Positions 33,422-46,714 of a stretch of DNA of 64,000 nt are shown in pieces (position 1 is the stretch's first letter; each line of letters starts with the position of its first letter). Under the pieces are notes generated by a model. The model made no database searches and had not been told where the DNA came from. It saw nothing but the letters and a program-made list of their open reading frames with translations. The translations under genes were made by a program, and so were the position numbers. Source of the DNA: Carex sylvatica (Eukaryota; Streptophyta; Magnoliopsida; Poales; Cyperaceae); NCBI GenBank assembly GCA_964058845.1, contig CAXKVR010000170.1, forward strand, positions 1 through 64,000. Reading direction: 5' to 3'.

Positions 33422-35341
33422 TGATGAGTATTTGGAGATATGGAATTGTACTTATTTTATACTCTTTATGCCTTTAAATTTATTAACCTCAACACTCAAA
33501 GAAAGATTAGTTGCAAGCGCACAACCTACCATTGTAGTATCTAGGTGTCGAACCATAGGGAGTATGTTTAAATACTTAGCTTAAACTTTATTAATTAATT
33601 TCAGAAAATAAAATAGAGTAAAGTGCAATAAAGTAGAATTGGGGAGGGGAGATTTGTTCTAATAATTCTAAATTTGGGTTCAATACCGGAAGAGAGAAGT
33701 TTTAAACAATTAAAATAAATAAAATAAAGAAAATAAAGAAAAGAAAGATTGGTTTGTTTTCAAGTTGAGGAGATCTAGGGGCATTCTGTCTACAATCTCT
33801 TAAAAATTATATCTATTCAGTATTTGTTTAAATTCATGTATGATTTGATGATGTTTCTAACCTAATATATCATTAAGGATCACTTTCGTGAATTAGCAAC
33901 GTGTCTAAGTAATTCAGACTTCACGGTTAGGTCCTTCACCCTAGCTACCTAGGTCATAAGCTCTTGTTAGTCTCTCATCTCCTCGAATATCGGTACTTCA
34001 CGATTAAGTCATTCATACCAATATCCGACTCAATTTGAGATGTCATAATTAGGGGTTGACTTCACAATTACGTTCTTCACCAAATTTCTAACCTTAATTT
34101 CTATAGTTCCGACTTAGATTAAAAATTGATTAGATCCTAATCCAAACCTATGATATTTGCATTCATAATTTTGTACTCTCCTATCCCATCCTAGCAATAT
34201 TGGTTCTTTCGAATCCAACACGGGACTTGTCAAATTCAAATACTAAACTATGTAATTAACACAAATGATAAATCATAAAAATTAACAATCAAATTATATA
34301 AAATAATCATAATAAAAATAAATAACCGAATAAGATAAAATTAAACAAGTTCATGTATTGACCTAAATCCCTAGAGAGAGATCTACTCTCTCTTGGAGAG
34401 ATCTACTCTCTCTTGGAGAGATCTACTCTCTCTTGGAGAGATCTACTCTCTCTTGGAGAGATCCATTATAAAGTTTGACAAAAGTAAGAAGAAATGAAAT
34501 AAAGAAATGATTACACCCTTTATCGAATCAAGAATCTCAATCTTGCCAAAATCTTGCTTTGATCTTTTTCTCCTCCCTAGAAAAGCTTCTGAAACTCTGA
34601 GAATTACTGCAGATTTATCGTTATATTTTATGAAAACGGACATGCACCAATGGGTGAAGAGAGATATGAGAATGATTGTTTTTCAATGGGAATAAACCCC
34701 ATTTTATAGTAAAAGACCATGCCCAATAAAGAGGTATGGATGTGAGGTTAGTGTGTGCTATCTTTGGATTATTTTTCAGATTGCCATGTCCAAGTTTGGC
34801 TGTAAAAATGCATCCTTGGTGCGCCAGAAATAGAAAAACTGTTAAACCGTGTAATTATGGCTGTCTGCGGGTTCAGTGCGTCCGCACTGAAGGTGAGTGC
34901 AGATGGATGACCCGCACTGGCTCCAACTTTTCTTATTTAACTTTCTGAAAATCCTGCGTATTTCTCTTAGTGCGTCCGCAACTGGATGTGGGTGCAAATG
35001 GATGACCCGCACTCGTGAATTTTCTATACTGTTATGAAGTTCCTGAAATCGGCTAAGTATTGAGTGCGGATGGGTTGGCCCGCACTGGCTGATGAATGCG
35101 GACGCATTACGCTCGGAAAAAATTCTGTGAAAGGCTGAGATGTTGGAAATTTAGCTAAGTACTGAGTGCGGACTGAGATGTATTTTCTTCAGTTTTTATC
35201 TTTTCCTGCTTTTGAAAGCCAAACAACTGTAATAACTTGATTCTAGGTGTATTATATTCACTTTATATTCAAAATACAAGATATTTGGTGTTATTTTATG
35301 CTAAAATCTAAATCGAATGTGTATATAATTTATGCTTATCA
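33422..35341. mobile_element. Solo LTR (1,920 bp) with 5-bp target duplication
   Basis: Begins TGATGAG and ends CTTATCA, the inverted TG...CA edges of an LTR. AATAT is repeated directly at 33417-33421 and 35342-35346, a 5-bp target duplication. The sequence TTGCAAGCGCACAACCTACC near 33510 and CTAGGTGTCGAACCATAGGG near 33540 are of the kind seen in long plant LTRs, Gypsy-type in my judgement. There is no gag-pol, primer-binding site or second LTR in the flanks, so it is a recombined solo LTR. It also contains an array of a 20-bp repeat and several CCGCACTGG/AGTGCGG copies (34860-35170). Confidence 0.85.
34377..34461. repeat. 20-bp tandem repeat inside the LTR
   Basis: Four near-identical copies of GAGAGATCTACTCTCTCTTG and a partial fifth. 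Each unit is itself nearly palindromic (GAGAGATCTACTCTC). Confidence 0.9.
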
Positions 35342-37093
35342 AATATGCATCGCGCAATAAACTGAATTTTCAATGGAAAAATGAAATGAATCATAGTCAC
35401 GAGCGGCGAGCGACCTTCCTTTAATGAATTTTTTGTTTTCGTAAATGAAGAAGAGACTGATCGGAAATCTCTTCCCACTTTGATGAAATTATGGCTGTCG
35501 GAGAGATATGAAGAATAGATTGGAAAATAAAAAAAGAAACTTCTTATAAAGAAAAATTGGAGAAATTGAATAAAATTTGTTAGAAGTGGACCAATTTATT
35601 AGTTGTGAATAGACTGTAGACAAAAAAATGTGAACCAGAACTTTTTCTCATAAATTAATGCGCCATATTAGTTGCAAGTACAAGCTATTTTTAAGTATTA
35701 ACTCTATATAAATTAATTTATATATAAAGTTAATACTTGTTAGCTGCCGGCCGGGCTCTGGTGGAAAGTAAGTATAAATAAAAAAACTAAAAAAAGACAT
35801 ATTCTAAAAAGAGAAAACATAAATAAAGAGCAGTGCCAGCAAGTGCCACGTGGGCACGCCTCGGAAACAGTTATCGTTATCAATCCACCTCACCACCTCT
35901 ATAATCTATTCTTTATTATAATTAGAATGAAAACGGTGCTGGACAGCTGGACTGCATGTATTATATTATATTATTAGCATGAAAACAAAACCGTACCGGA
36001 ATAGTTTTGGCTTTGGCGCCTTGGTTTGGTTTTTTACTTTATTTTATTTTATTTATTTATTTATAATTATAAATGAAATGGTTTGGGGAGCTCTGCTGTT
36101 TAAGGATATTGCCAATTTAGGCTTAATTAATTAAATGATCCCTCTTCCCACGAACTGCATGCGGCGCTAGCTAGCTCTCTACTCTCTCTATATATTCATT
36201 GTTATTTGAGGTATGCTCATTTCATTTCCTATATACTATATATATAGAGAGAGAATCTCATTTTCAAGATTAAAACAAACAAAAGGTTCTTCGATCGGAT
36301 CGTCTGTTGGTTTTCTATATATATATATATCCATCTATACTATATTCTAATTTTGAAGATAATTACTAGAGCTAGCTTCTTCCAGTTCCTACTCGATCGA
36401 AGATAATATATAGACTATATATATATCCGGTATCATAATTCTTCATTCTTAATTATCTCTAATTCTTTTCTAATTTTTGCAAAACAAAACACACCTCACT
36501 TTCTGTAACTCTTGCGGAAACCAATTAAAGAAGAACTTATTGAGATCGATCTTTGGTTTAAATCAAATTTTGGTATATTCATCTTGTGCGAAAAATTCCA
36601 CCTTAATTTCATTCTGCTCTCATCCATGTTTAGTTAGTCAAATTAATTGGTTTATGGTTTGTTTTGGCATTATTAATTGCATGCATCTTCCACAATTCCG
36701 TCCTTCATTTCAGCTTAATTAATATATATATAGCTTTAAAGATCTGATTATATTTCTATTTTTCTTGTGACTATGTATTAAATAATTTTGTGAATTTTTG
36801 CGTTATTTTATTTGTTATCAAAGAACAAAAAATTAAATAATGAAATTTGGTCTCTTAATTACTTAACAGTTACCTGTACCTCTCGGCACTTGTACCAGTA
36901 TGCTTTATCAGTATGTACTTGTATTGTGCTGGTCCAATTTTACTTGCTAGCACTTTCATTTTAGTTTATACTTTACAGTTTTGCATTTTGATGAATTTTG
37001 TTAATTAGTAAACCAAGTTAATCTTAATTTTACTTCCTTATTCTGTTTCAGGTCAAGAAGCAATTTGATTTGATTGTGTGTGAATTCTGATAG
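35342..37093. other. Upstream region of the AFG1-like gene
   Basis: Contains a G-box-like site GCCACGTGGGC at about 35845, a CT/TA-rich stretch at about 36175-36250, and (TA)n near 36320 and 36420. A 5' UTR intron is possible: donor GAG|GTATGC at 36211 and acceptor TTTCAG before 37052. No coding region. Confidence 0.4.
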
Positions 37094-38664
37094 ATGAAGA
37101 TGAAGGTGGTAATTAATAAATCTCTAATTAGGCATGTAAGGTATTTATCTTCACTACTATATGGATATGGATATGGATATGGGTATGGAGGAGTTCAAGA
37201 GGGATCAACAGGGAGGTCGTATCATATTTTGCAAAATTATAATAATGCGGCGGTTTCTTCTTTTAACCTGAACCGCAATCCTGATTTCAAAACTGTCATA
37301 TGTAAGAGATGGAGCTCCTTGTCAACTGTTGCAGCAATAAGTGATCCTATAGGAGGTAATCACTGTGCACCTATTTCATTTTTATTTATTTTTCGTTTCT
37401 GTCACTTCTATATATACCAGTATAAAGCTTCTCTATCTTAAATAATTCTCTTTATTTTTCCTGCTAGCCACATTGGATAATGGAAAAGCAGGCCCCATGG
37501 CTGAATATGAGAGGAGAATAGCATCAGGAGAGCTACTCGCTGGTGATACTTTCCAGGTGTAAATTTTAAAAGCTAATTAACTGGTTTAATTTAAAAGAAG
37601 AATAATTGTATATTAATATAGTAGCTTTTCTTATTTTGATTTTCTCTGTGGTCTTCGAAACTGTTATGAATTCAATGAACTGCAAGGACTACTTTAAAAG
37701 AAAATAAAATAAGTTAAACAAACAGAATTACTAGTTAATATTATACCAGCTTTTTTATTTTAATATTTTTTTGTGAATTATTTGGAATTTGTAAGGTCAG
37801 CTTGACACAATCAAAATGTTACAAAGTGTGTATGAGGATCTATTGGAGAATGAAGATAGCTGCCAGCTAGATAAATATAAAGATACCAGGTAAAATATAT
37901 ATATATATATATATAACGACTGATAATTCTGATAATTCTGATAAAGATACCAGGTATTTATTGTATTGGTATTAGGCATTATGGCAGAGGCATGTGGTTT
38001 TGGTCAACACTGATAGCCAAACGATCTTGTTTCAAGGTTAAAGGGCTGTATTTGTATGGAGGTGTAGGTACAGGAAAGACTATGCTCATGGACTTATTCT
38101 ATCACAAATTGTGAGTTTTTAATTTTTTTAATTCTAAATTTATTTCAAAATCAAATTATAGTTCCATGTCATGATAGTAATTAATGTACAACTGGTTGAG
38201 CTGGTTTATAATTTTTTTTTGACACTGAAGAAGAAAAGATGCAGCATCTGAAAATGACAACAAAAACCTTTATTACAAACAAATGAAATTTATGTACTGA
38301 ATAATATTTAACTAAATTCTTATCTTCAAGTAGCCTTTTTGTTCCTCTAATATAATATAATATTCATAATTTTTTCAGGCCTTCGAGTTGGAGGAAGAAA
38401 AGGATTCACTTTCATGATTTGATGTTAAATGTGCATAGCCGCCTTCAAGTATATATATCTGTTTCCATTGTATTTTATACATAATTCATCTTCTCAGAAA
38501 TATTTTAATTATTTGTTGTTTTCATTCTATGACACAAAAAATAATAGATGCACAAAGGTGTATCAGATCCTCTGGAAGTTGTTGCAAAGGAAATATCAGA
38601 TGAATCCATTTTGTTATGTCTTGACGAGTTTATGGTACTTGAAACTAAAAATCCTTATTTATTT

Positions 38665-38717
<53 letters not shown>

Positions 38718-39119
38718 GCTAATATGCTTTCGGAAGCATATGGACCGAAGTACTTATGGTCCAAATTTGAAATTTCAAAACTCAAAAAGTCGATCGGAAC
38801 CGTTCATCTTGTTCTCCATATTAATATGTGCTTGTAGACCAAATTTTACATTTTTCTGATTTTTTTTACTATTTATTAAGCCACTTTGAAAATCGTTGAT
38901 CCAATGGTTTTACTGTTTGATTAAGCCACCGTTAGATCAGCGATTTTCAAAGTGACTTAATAAATAGTAAAAAATTCATAAAAATATAAAATTTGGTCTC
39001 CAAGAACATATTAATATGGAGAACAAGATGAATGGTTCCGATCGACTTTTTGAGTTTTGAAATTTCAAATTTGGACCGTAAGCATTTCGGTCCACATGCT
39101 TCCGAAAGCATATTAGCCA

Positions 39120-39169
<50 letters not shown>

Positions 39170-39736
39170 ACAAGATGTGAATAATGTTGAATTATTTATA
39201 ATACGGCTGGGAGTAGGTTACTGATGTGGCTGATGCTTTGATATTAAACCGGCTATTTCGACATCTGTTCAACAAAGGGGTGGTACTTGTCCTTATTCCT
39301 CTATGATAATATCTATTTTATTTTTATTTTTTATTATTTATCAATATGAACTTCAACTTCATTGTTCAAAAAAGAGAAATGGTACGTACCTTAATTATAA
39401 GATTTATTGACATTTTCTTCCCTCACTGTTCTTTATCTTGTACAACCAACCCTAGCTAGCTACTCACATGAAATTTGCCATTTTCCAAGGGGAAACTGAA
39501 AACTTGTTTATTTTCTTTAGGTGCTTATCTGCACTTCAAACAGAGCACCGGATCAGCTTTACGAGGGTGGGTTACAAAGAGATCTATTTTTACCTTTCAT
39601 TGAAACAGTCAAGGTACAATTTAACATTTTTGGGTGTTTTCATTATCGCTTTTTATTGGGTAGATTAGACAAGTTTCAATTCAAAGATCGAGCGAGGTCG
39701 TTAAAATCTGCATCTGCATCTGCACGCATGCAATTG

Positions 39737-39772
<36 letters not shown>

Positions 39773-41342
39773 GCCCATGCATGTCCTAATTAGGCTTATG
39801 CAAATCCATTGTTTATGTAAATGCAAATTTCAGGAAAGGTGCTTAGTTCATGCTATCGGTTCATCTACAGACTACAGGAAAATTGGATCAGTAAGAGTAT
39901 ATATATTGTGATACAGTAACCTTTTCTTCTAGTAAATTAATTTCAATCTGATAATTAAAACCCATACAATACACATGCACAGTCGTTATTTTTTTCTGCC
40001 TTGGTACGTGTAGGCTGAGCAAGGTTTCTATTTCATTGGACACAAGTACAATGATTATTTGAAGCAGAAATTTTTGCAACTGGTAGGAAATGATACACCG
40101 CAACCCCAAATTGTTGAAGTTGTTATGGGACGCAAGTTGAAGGTCAGAAAGAAATCTCATATTTCATGAAAATGTTTGATACAAAAATAATCGACAACTG
40201 TTGATGAAGGCTTTTCATTTTTAGGTTCCACTTGGATCCAATGGATGTGCATTTTTCTCCTTTGAAGACCTCTGTGATAGGCCTTTGGGTGCAGCCGATT
40301 ACTTTGGATTATTTCGTTAGTACTGTTAATCTAAAAATCTTTTGCATTTATCTTCTTATTACACAATTAATTCAGACGGTTAGACGGTTAATTTAAATAA
40401 TTAGCACAAGTCTGAATTGCTTTGGCGAAAGGCAATTCAGTTGTTTGGACTGATATATCGATAACCATTTTTGGTTATCGATCAAGTTGTTAGGATTAAT
40501 TATCAGGTCCCTAATAAATAAATAAATTAAATATATGAAAACTTTTTTCTTATATTTTTGAATGATGCAGGAAATTTCCATACACTTGTATTGGAAGGAG
40601 TACCAAAGTTTGCAGCCCATAACCGTACCGCTGCATATCGCTTCATCACATTAGTCGATGTATGTGCGTGGTTCAAGTCTCTGCTTAATTAATTCCCTGC
40701 ATGAATTTAATTATCATGAAAATAAAATTAGTTGAGTTGATTGTTAATTTTAATTTTAATTTTAATTTTTAGGTGATGTATGAGAAGAGAGGCAGGCTAG
40801 TTTGCACAGCTGAAGCCTCTCCCCTTGAACTATTTGAGAAAATTGTTACAATTTGTGATGCAGAGAAGATTAATGATGAGTATGAGAAAAGAGATGATCT
40901 TGATTTATGTGTTGATAATGAATTGGGTTTCGCCAAAGACCGCACCATTAGTAGGTAATTAAGGATGCATGCATGCATCATTTAATCTCACTTTCTTTCT
41001 CTAATTTAATTTCTAATTACATAATAATATAATTGAAATTAATTTGAGTTTAATTAAGAAAGTTAAGCTAACCGAGACTATTTTTTTTATTAATCATGCT
41101 TGGGTTGGGGTAAAATAGAAGCTTATATTAATTAGTAAGGGTTGTACCAACAAATTAATGTTATGGAGTGGATCGAGGTGGAGGTGGAGGTGGCTATTAT
41201 ATTATATTATATTATATTTTAATTATTGGAATATATATAATATATTTATGATAATAAAATATTTTTAAGTTCTCTGACTGTACATGTGTGTCTCAGATTA
41301 ACGGAAATGAATAGTAGAGAGTATTTGGAGCAGCATGCATGA
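37094..41342 (+). CDS. AFG1-like mitochondrial ATPase (LACE1 type)
   Basis: P-loop AAA-family ATPase linked to mitochondrial protein quality control. Exons: 37094-37355, 37468-37556, 37801-37889, 37976-38110, 38379-38448, 38548-38634, 39217-39282, 39521-39613, 39834-39890, 40014-40142, 40225-40315, 40571-40659, 40773-40954, 41297-41342; 494 residues. The N-terminus is basic and hydroxylated (presequence-like) with a YG repeat from a GGATAT microsatellite. Walker A is GGVGTGKT (about 173-180), Walker B LLCLDEF, then VTDVADA, sensor TSNRAPDQLYEGGLQRDLFL, and the tail RLTEMNSREYLEQHA. Where many relatives have DEFQ, this has DEFM. The final exon is only 46 bp. Intron 6 carries a hairpin MITE. 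Confidence 0.94.
38717..39118. mobile_element. Hairpin MITE F, inside intron 6 of the AFG1-like gene
   Basis: Ends GGCTAATATGCTTTCGGAAG and the inverse CTTCCGAAAGCATATTAGCC. Arms meet near 38920 and share CGATCGGAACCGTTCATCTT and TGTGCTTGTAGACCAAATTT with the family. It is flanked by (TA)n(GA)n on the left and (CT)n(TA)n on the right. It starts about 80 bp after the 5' splice site and ends about 100 bp before the 3' splice site. Confidence 0.9.
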
Positions 41343-43108
41343 ATTGAACTTAATTGAGCAAGGCCTCTTAATCAAGGAGGTAGGTAGACTACATTAATCA
41401 ATTATTGATTGAGATTTGAGAGAAATCAAGCAACGTACCTTTAATTTATCACCAATTAATTAAGTTAATTAATTAAGAGCTAGAGAAGAGTTCTCTAAAA
41501 ATTAAGATGTAACAACAATTAATGAGATGTGTAATATATATGAAATGTGTTGGGGTACGCTGCATGCACACTTTTACTTTATTTGAAGTTATATATATCT
41601 TATCTTTCTTTTTTATTTAAGCTTTCATAAAAAAATTTACATAAATCTAAGAGTATAGGCATTGGCATAAAAGTTTAAGCATGCACATATATAAAAGTGT
41701 GAAAAATATATATACGACACTACATGCATTGATTCACAGAATAATTAATCATTTTCGATCTTCACTGTGTTTATATATATATATATATATGTAACCAACA
41801 TTTTTACAAAACTACCAACTGAGACGTACTTCATTTACTCTCCTTAATTAATTTCTATACCAAAAATATAACTAGCTATATATCATTTAATTAATTAATA
41901 TGCACAAATATTACTATTACATTAATTAATTATATACCGAAATAAATACTATCCAAATAAATTTATCATTTTCACTCTTCATTTACTGCATGTGTGTAAG
42001 ATGTCGCCTCCGTCTCTGCCTCTGCCGCTGTCGCCGGTCAGCAGTAATTAATAGGCACAGCCGCCACCGGCCGGCAGATCCACCTACTGATTGAAGCCTC
42101 CCAATCGGAATTTAAAATTGAAAATCAGAAAATTGAAAAAGAAAAAAAAAAAATATAAATTTTTTAAAGATATATTTTGAGTTTTTCAAATTTAGATTTG
42201 AACACAATTTTCATCCCTTGTCACAGTACGTAAAACTATCCATTTCTTCCGACACTCTCCCTTGTCAATTGTATATAATTCTCTCTTTTTTCTTCTCTTC
42301 CTGTATACGAAATTTATAGTTCAAAATCTATATTAATTCACACAACAAAAGAAAAATGAACGTGCAGAACTAACCTAAATCTCTATTTTGAGTCTCTGGA
42401 TTTCCAGTTTAATTGCACATAATGGCTCAAACGGGCATGCAATTCGTTGACCTTCTTAATGGAAATTTTTTGAGATTTTTTTATAAAAAATATTAAGAAA
42501 TGAAGACCAATTAGAACTATATATATATATATATTATTATCACCAGAATCGATGCCTTAGTTCATTATGCTAAAAAAATATTTCTTCTTCTCCGATCCGG
42601 AACAAACTATATATATTTCGTTTTAAATAAATTTGATAGTAAGTATTTTTGGATTGTAATACTAATACATTGAACAATTTCATGCAATATTTTTGTAATT
42701 TAATTTATAAAATCTAGTTAACTACAATTAATATATATAGTTTTATTTATTTTTACTCAACTGCTCGTAGTCTGTAATTCACTCAATTAAATTGATGTGA
42801 ATGGATTATATTAATTGTTACATTACAAGGATAAGATATATGAGTTGAGATCGAAATTAAGTAAATCCAATAATTGAAACTTCTTCTCTTCTGATCTTAT
42901 TTCTTTGTTAAAAGATCAATATCAAATAGTTTTAATTTATGTAATTATCTGTACGTTGTAATTAATATTATATTTTAATTTGTTTTATAATTAAGAAAAT
43001 ATTTCCAAACTTTTCGTATAGGTAGCTGTAGACCAACAAATATGTATGTTAAAATGTTTAATAGACCAACGAAATATAAATATAAGTAAAATTAACCACC
43101 ATTACTCA
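41343..43108. other. AT-rich intergenic DNA
   Basis: 3' flank of the AFG1-like gene, then AT-rich sequence with (TA)n runs. A GC-richer patch at about 42000-42080 (CGCCTCCGTCTCTGCC...) has no convincing ORF. No gene seen. Confidence 0.5.
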
Positions 43109-43159
43109 AATTTTGAGTTTGGATCCGGACCGTTCTTTGAGATAAAATGCATGGACTTG

Positions 43160-43195
<36 letters not shown>

Positions 43196-43244
43196 TTGTG
43201 TCAGAATTATATTGATTGGGCGGTCCGGATCCAAACTCAAAATT
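43109..43244. mobile_element. Small hairpin element with perfect 24-bp inverted ends
   Basis: 43109-43132 (AATTTTGAGTTTGGATCCGG plus ACCG) and 43221-43244 are perfect inverted copies around a (TA)n centre. It lies about 400 bp upstream of the next gene. No target duplication could be assigned. Confidence 0.65.
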
Positions 43245-43637
43245 TCTGAACGGGTCTCATTCCCATTCCCATTCCCATGCATGCATATATATATATGAAC
43301 GTGGTTACGTGGAATGAAAATCTGTTTGGCTCTTGAAATTTGTGAGTTTCAGCAGTCCATATATTTTTCTAATTCTATAGATGGAGTTAATTTGTTGAAC
43401 AATGTGGATGTTTATATATATTTATTTTTCTGAAATTTGGTCAGTTATATATATATATGTATGGCTTGTTTAATATATATATATATTTTTGTCAGAATTA
43501 ATAAATTGAAAGGGTTGTTTGAATTAGAGAGCATGCATGCGGTAGAGGAGGAGACTAAAAATAACAAATTAGTTATTTTATTTGCCAAATTTAACATCTG
43601 ACGTTTGAAGGGGATTGATTGATTGTTTTCAGCTAGC

Positions 43638-45253
43638 ATGTGGCCTTTCAGGGGGAAGGGGAAGGAAGGGGAATTAGGGGAATTAGCGGGCAGTTGTTCG
43701 TCAGATCATGGGAAGGAGGCGGCGTTCGACACAGACCCCGTGCTCCTTTGTCCAGGCCCCAATGGTCTCCAAAAGGTCCTTCTTACAAATGCTAAGGGAT
43801 GCACAGTTGAGGTCATATATATATTTTTTATAATTTAATTTAATTTGATTGTTGTTCAAATTAATTCTTACATAAATAAATTAATATTAATTAATTGTAT
43901 TTAGATCTTACTGTATGGAGGTCAAATAATCTCATGGAAAGATGAATACGGGGAAGACTGCCTATTCATGAGTAAGAAGGTGCGTGCATGGCCTAATTTA
44001 TTCTCTAATTAATGTTTGGAAAATTATGCATGCATGTTTGATACTGATACTGATACTGATAATACTGATATACTGATACTGATCCAGGCGAGTTTCACAC
44101 CTCCAAAGGCGATTCGTGGAGGTATTCCTATATGTTTTCCTCAGTTTGGTACATATGGGCATCTGGAAACAAATGGTTTTGCTAAGCACATGACATGGAC
44201 AATAGAAGAAGATCCCCCAAAAATTCTTCAGAAATATCCAACCCCTAAAACCAAATCATTTGTCGATTTGCTCTTGTTGCCCTCTCAAAACACCAATCGA
44301 ATCTACCCTTATACGTATGTATACGCTAGCTACCTCCTTAAAAAAATTCCTTCTCTTCGATCTCTCATGCATTCTCTGTTACTGTTACTGTTACTGGTGC
44401 AGGCCGGTTTGATGCATGTGTACGTGTTGAATTGACAGGTGGGAGCTGCGGCTAAGAGTAATACTGGGCCAAAATGGGAACCTGACACTAATACCGCGTG
44501 TACGAAACATGAACCTGGAAAAGAGAGACATGATGTTTACTTTTGCCCTTCAAGCCCACTTTAACGTCTCTGATGTCGGGTACGTACGTACGTATTCTTT
44601 TTGTCTTCAGACTAGCTAAACACGTACCCTAGCTAGCTAGCTAACTGGTATGCATGCATGCAGGGAAGTGAGACTAGAAGGGCTTGAGGCAATGGATTAC
44701 TATGACCATCTCAACAATAATGCACGTGCCACTGAATATGGCGATGCGTTGATTTTTGAAAAGGAGGTAATATATATAATTAATTATTCATTCCCAAATC
44801 CCAAATCCCAAATATAAATATATAAATGTTAAGTTACTGTTGAAGGTTGACAAGGCATATTTGGAGACCCCTGGCAAGATAGCAATAATCGATCATGCAA
44901 AGAGAAGAACCTATGTCGTCTTCAAAGAGGGTCTACCTGATTGCGGTATTTCTAGATTCAATTCAATTCAATTCAATTCAATTCAATTCAGTTCAATGAA
45001 TATTTATTTGTGTCCAGTGTTATGGAATCCATGGGACAAGCAGGCAAAGAAGTTGCCAGATTTTGGAGACAAGGAATTTCGAAACATGTTGTGTTTGCAA
45101 CCCGCCATAATAGAGAGACCCCTTAAACTCAAACCCGGTCAGGAATGGACGGGCCGTGTCCACTTCACTGTCGTCAATTCAAGTTATTTTAGTGGCCCAC
45201 TTCAGCCCAATAGGCCCAGTAAACCCGCCATAGACTCTTCTTCCTCTTCATAA
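43638..45253 (+). CDS. Glucose-6-phosphate 1-epimerase-like protein, catalytic residues apparently lost
   Basis: Exons: 43638-43811, 43905-43979, 44088-44314, 44439-44579, 44664-44766, 44846-44945, 45018-45253; 351 residues. The fold signature is clear: GCTVEILLYGGQIISWKD, RGGIPICFPQFGTYG, WELRLRVILGQNGNLTLIPR, EVRLEGLEAMDYYDHL, KIAIIDHAKRRTYVV, LWNPWDKQAKKLPDFGD. Typical family members carry HGFAR, HTYF and CVEP segments. Here these read NGFAK, QAHF and CLQP. Family members interconvert the anomers of hexose 6-phosphates. This copy may instead bind sugars without turnover. The C-terminal tail is Ser/Pro-rich. Introns hold a CTGATA and an ATTCA microsatellite. The ATG at 43638 is the only ATG that opens the conserved frame. 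Confidence 0.92.
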
Positions 45254-45576
45254 CTCTCTCTATTTTCTCTCTCTTTCTGTACAGCTACAGCTATAAATAG
45301 CTTTAATATTCATTTTCTTTTTTCGACCTTTCCAAATGTAATTTACAATTAATTGCTCTAGTAATTAAATAATAAATTAGGGTTCTGCTGCATGCCCATC
45401 ATTTCCATTTCCTGGTCCCATCCCAAACACTGCAATTCTCAGTTCAACCACCAAACATTAAATTAAAACAACTCTTTCACCATCAAATCAGAGAGCATAA
45501 TGGTATAACAAACATACTTTGATCATTTAAAATTTGTGACGGCATGCAGATTCCATAAAGAGCAAATCTCAGAGGA
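45254..45576. other. 3' flank of the epimerase-like gene
   Basis: AT-rich 3' UTR and spacer. No element recognised. Confidence 0.4.
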
Positions 45577-45813
45577 TTATAACATACAACATCTGAAAAC
45601 TCTGTCAATAAGTAAAGCAAATTTGAGATGTACCATCTGATCGAGAAGTTGGGGAAGCTTGTGCGGTGCCATAAAGGGGGTTATTGCCAGTACGACTGAA
45701 TTGCCCCAGAATTTCTGTACCATGGTTTGTTGCATATTAAGTGCTGACTGCATATTTCTGTTCTGGTACTGTTGGGCAAGAGTCGGTTGAGTGTACTGCA
45801 TTTGTCCCTGGAC
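45577..45813 (-). pseudogene. Gln-rich coding fragment
   Basis: A minus-strand frame preceded by an acceptor-like TTTAG reads VQGQMQYTQPTLAQQYQNRN and continues Gln/Met-rich to a stop. The composition resembles the Gln-rich tail of a Mediator- or transcription-factor-type protein, but I cannot assign one. No partner exons were found nearby, so a transposed or decayed fragment is likelier than a gene. Confidence 0.35.
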
Positions 45814-46714
45814 CTAAACATAATATTATCACGCAGCTGAGGCATTGTTCCCTGCAACAAAATAAAATGGCTACAACCATTAAAGATTTAACAGTATTTA
45901 TAAGTTCTATCAACTCAAAATAAACAGCTATTTTGGGTGATTTAGTGATTACCTAAATAGCTCAATCAAGAATAGAATATTAGAACCCCTCCTCCCCCAC
46001 TTAAACCAATAGAGAAATAAAAAAGTGAAAAGGACTATAAACTTTAATACTTCAGATGCCTCAGATCAACAGAAAACAGACAACAAATCGGTTATCCTTG
46101 CAAAAATTTCAGTTAACAGGCAACAAATTAAGGAAAAAGCAAAAACTCTTAATTAATGTATTTAATTTGTTCTGTTGGTTAATTTTTCCAAAGTTTGAGC
46201 CAACAGAGGTTCAAACTTGAACCAACTTAATGTATTTTGTTTCTGTTCGATCGGTTCCTAATACTTCTAAACCGATCGAGGTTAAAAATGAATACTTTGG
46301 GAGATCTCTTATTCACCAAATAATTAATTAATCTTAACTTATTTTTTTTATAAATTGGTGTCACCGCAGACGCAGATCCAATAATCTTCTTTACAAGTTG
46401 TATTGTATTTGTACCAGAGAAACGTATACGTACCTGTTGAAGAGACTAATCATGCATATGTACGGTACGTAACACATAATCTTCATGAAATAATTAAGAA
46501 ATTCTTCTTCTTTATTGATAGACTACAAGCGTTGAAGCTAGATGAAGTATATTTCTACTTCTACAAATAATGGCCAGACTATCCCTCCTATTAGAGCCAA
46601 TTTCATTCCATTCATCAATTTTAAACATAAATATATGAATTGCTTATTTTTATCATGCATGTTTTAGCATCTATTATGACAATCAATGCAAATCAAATGG
46701 TTTCAGTCAGAATA

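Noticed and set aside
34736..34948. 70-residue ORF in the LTR
   Set aside because: No retroviral or host domain. It lies within a solo LTR that has no internal region.
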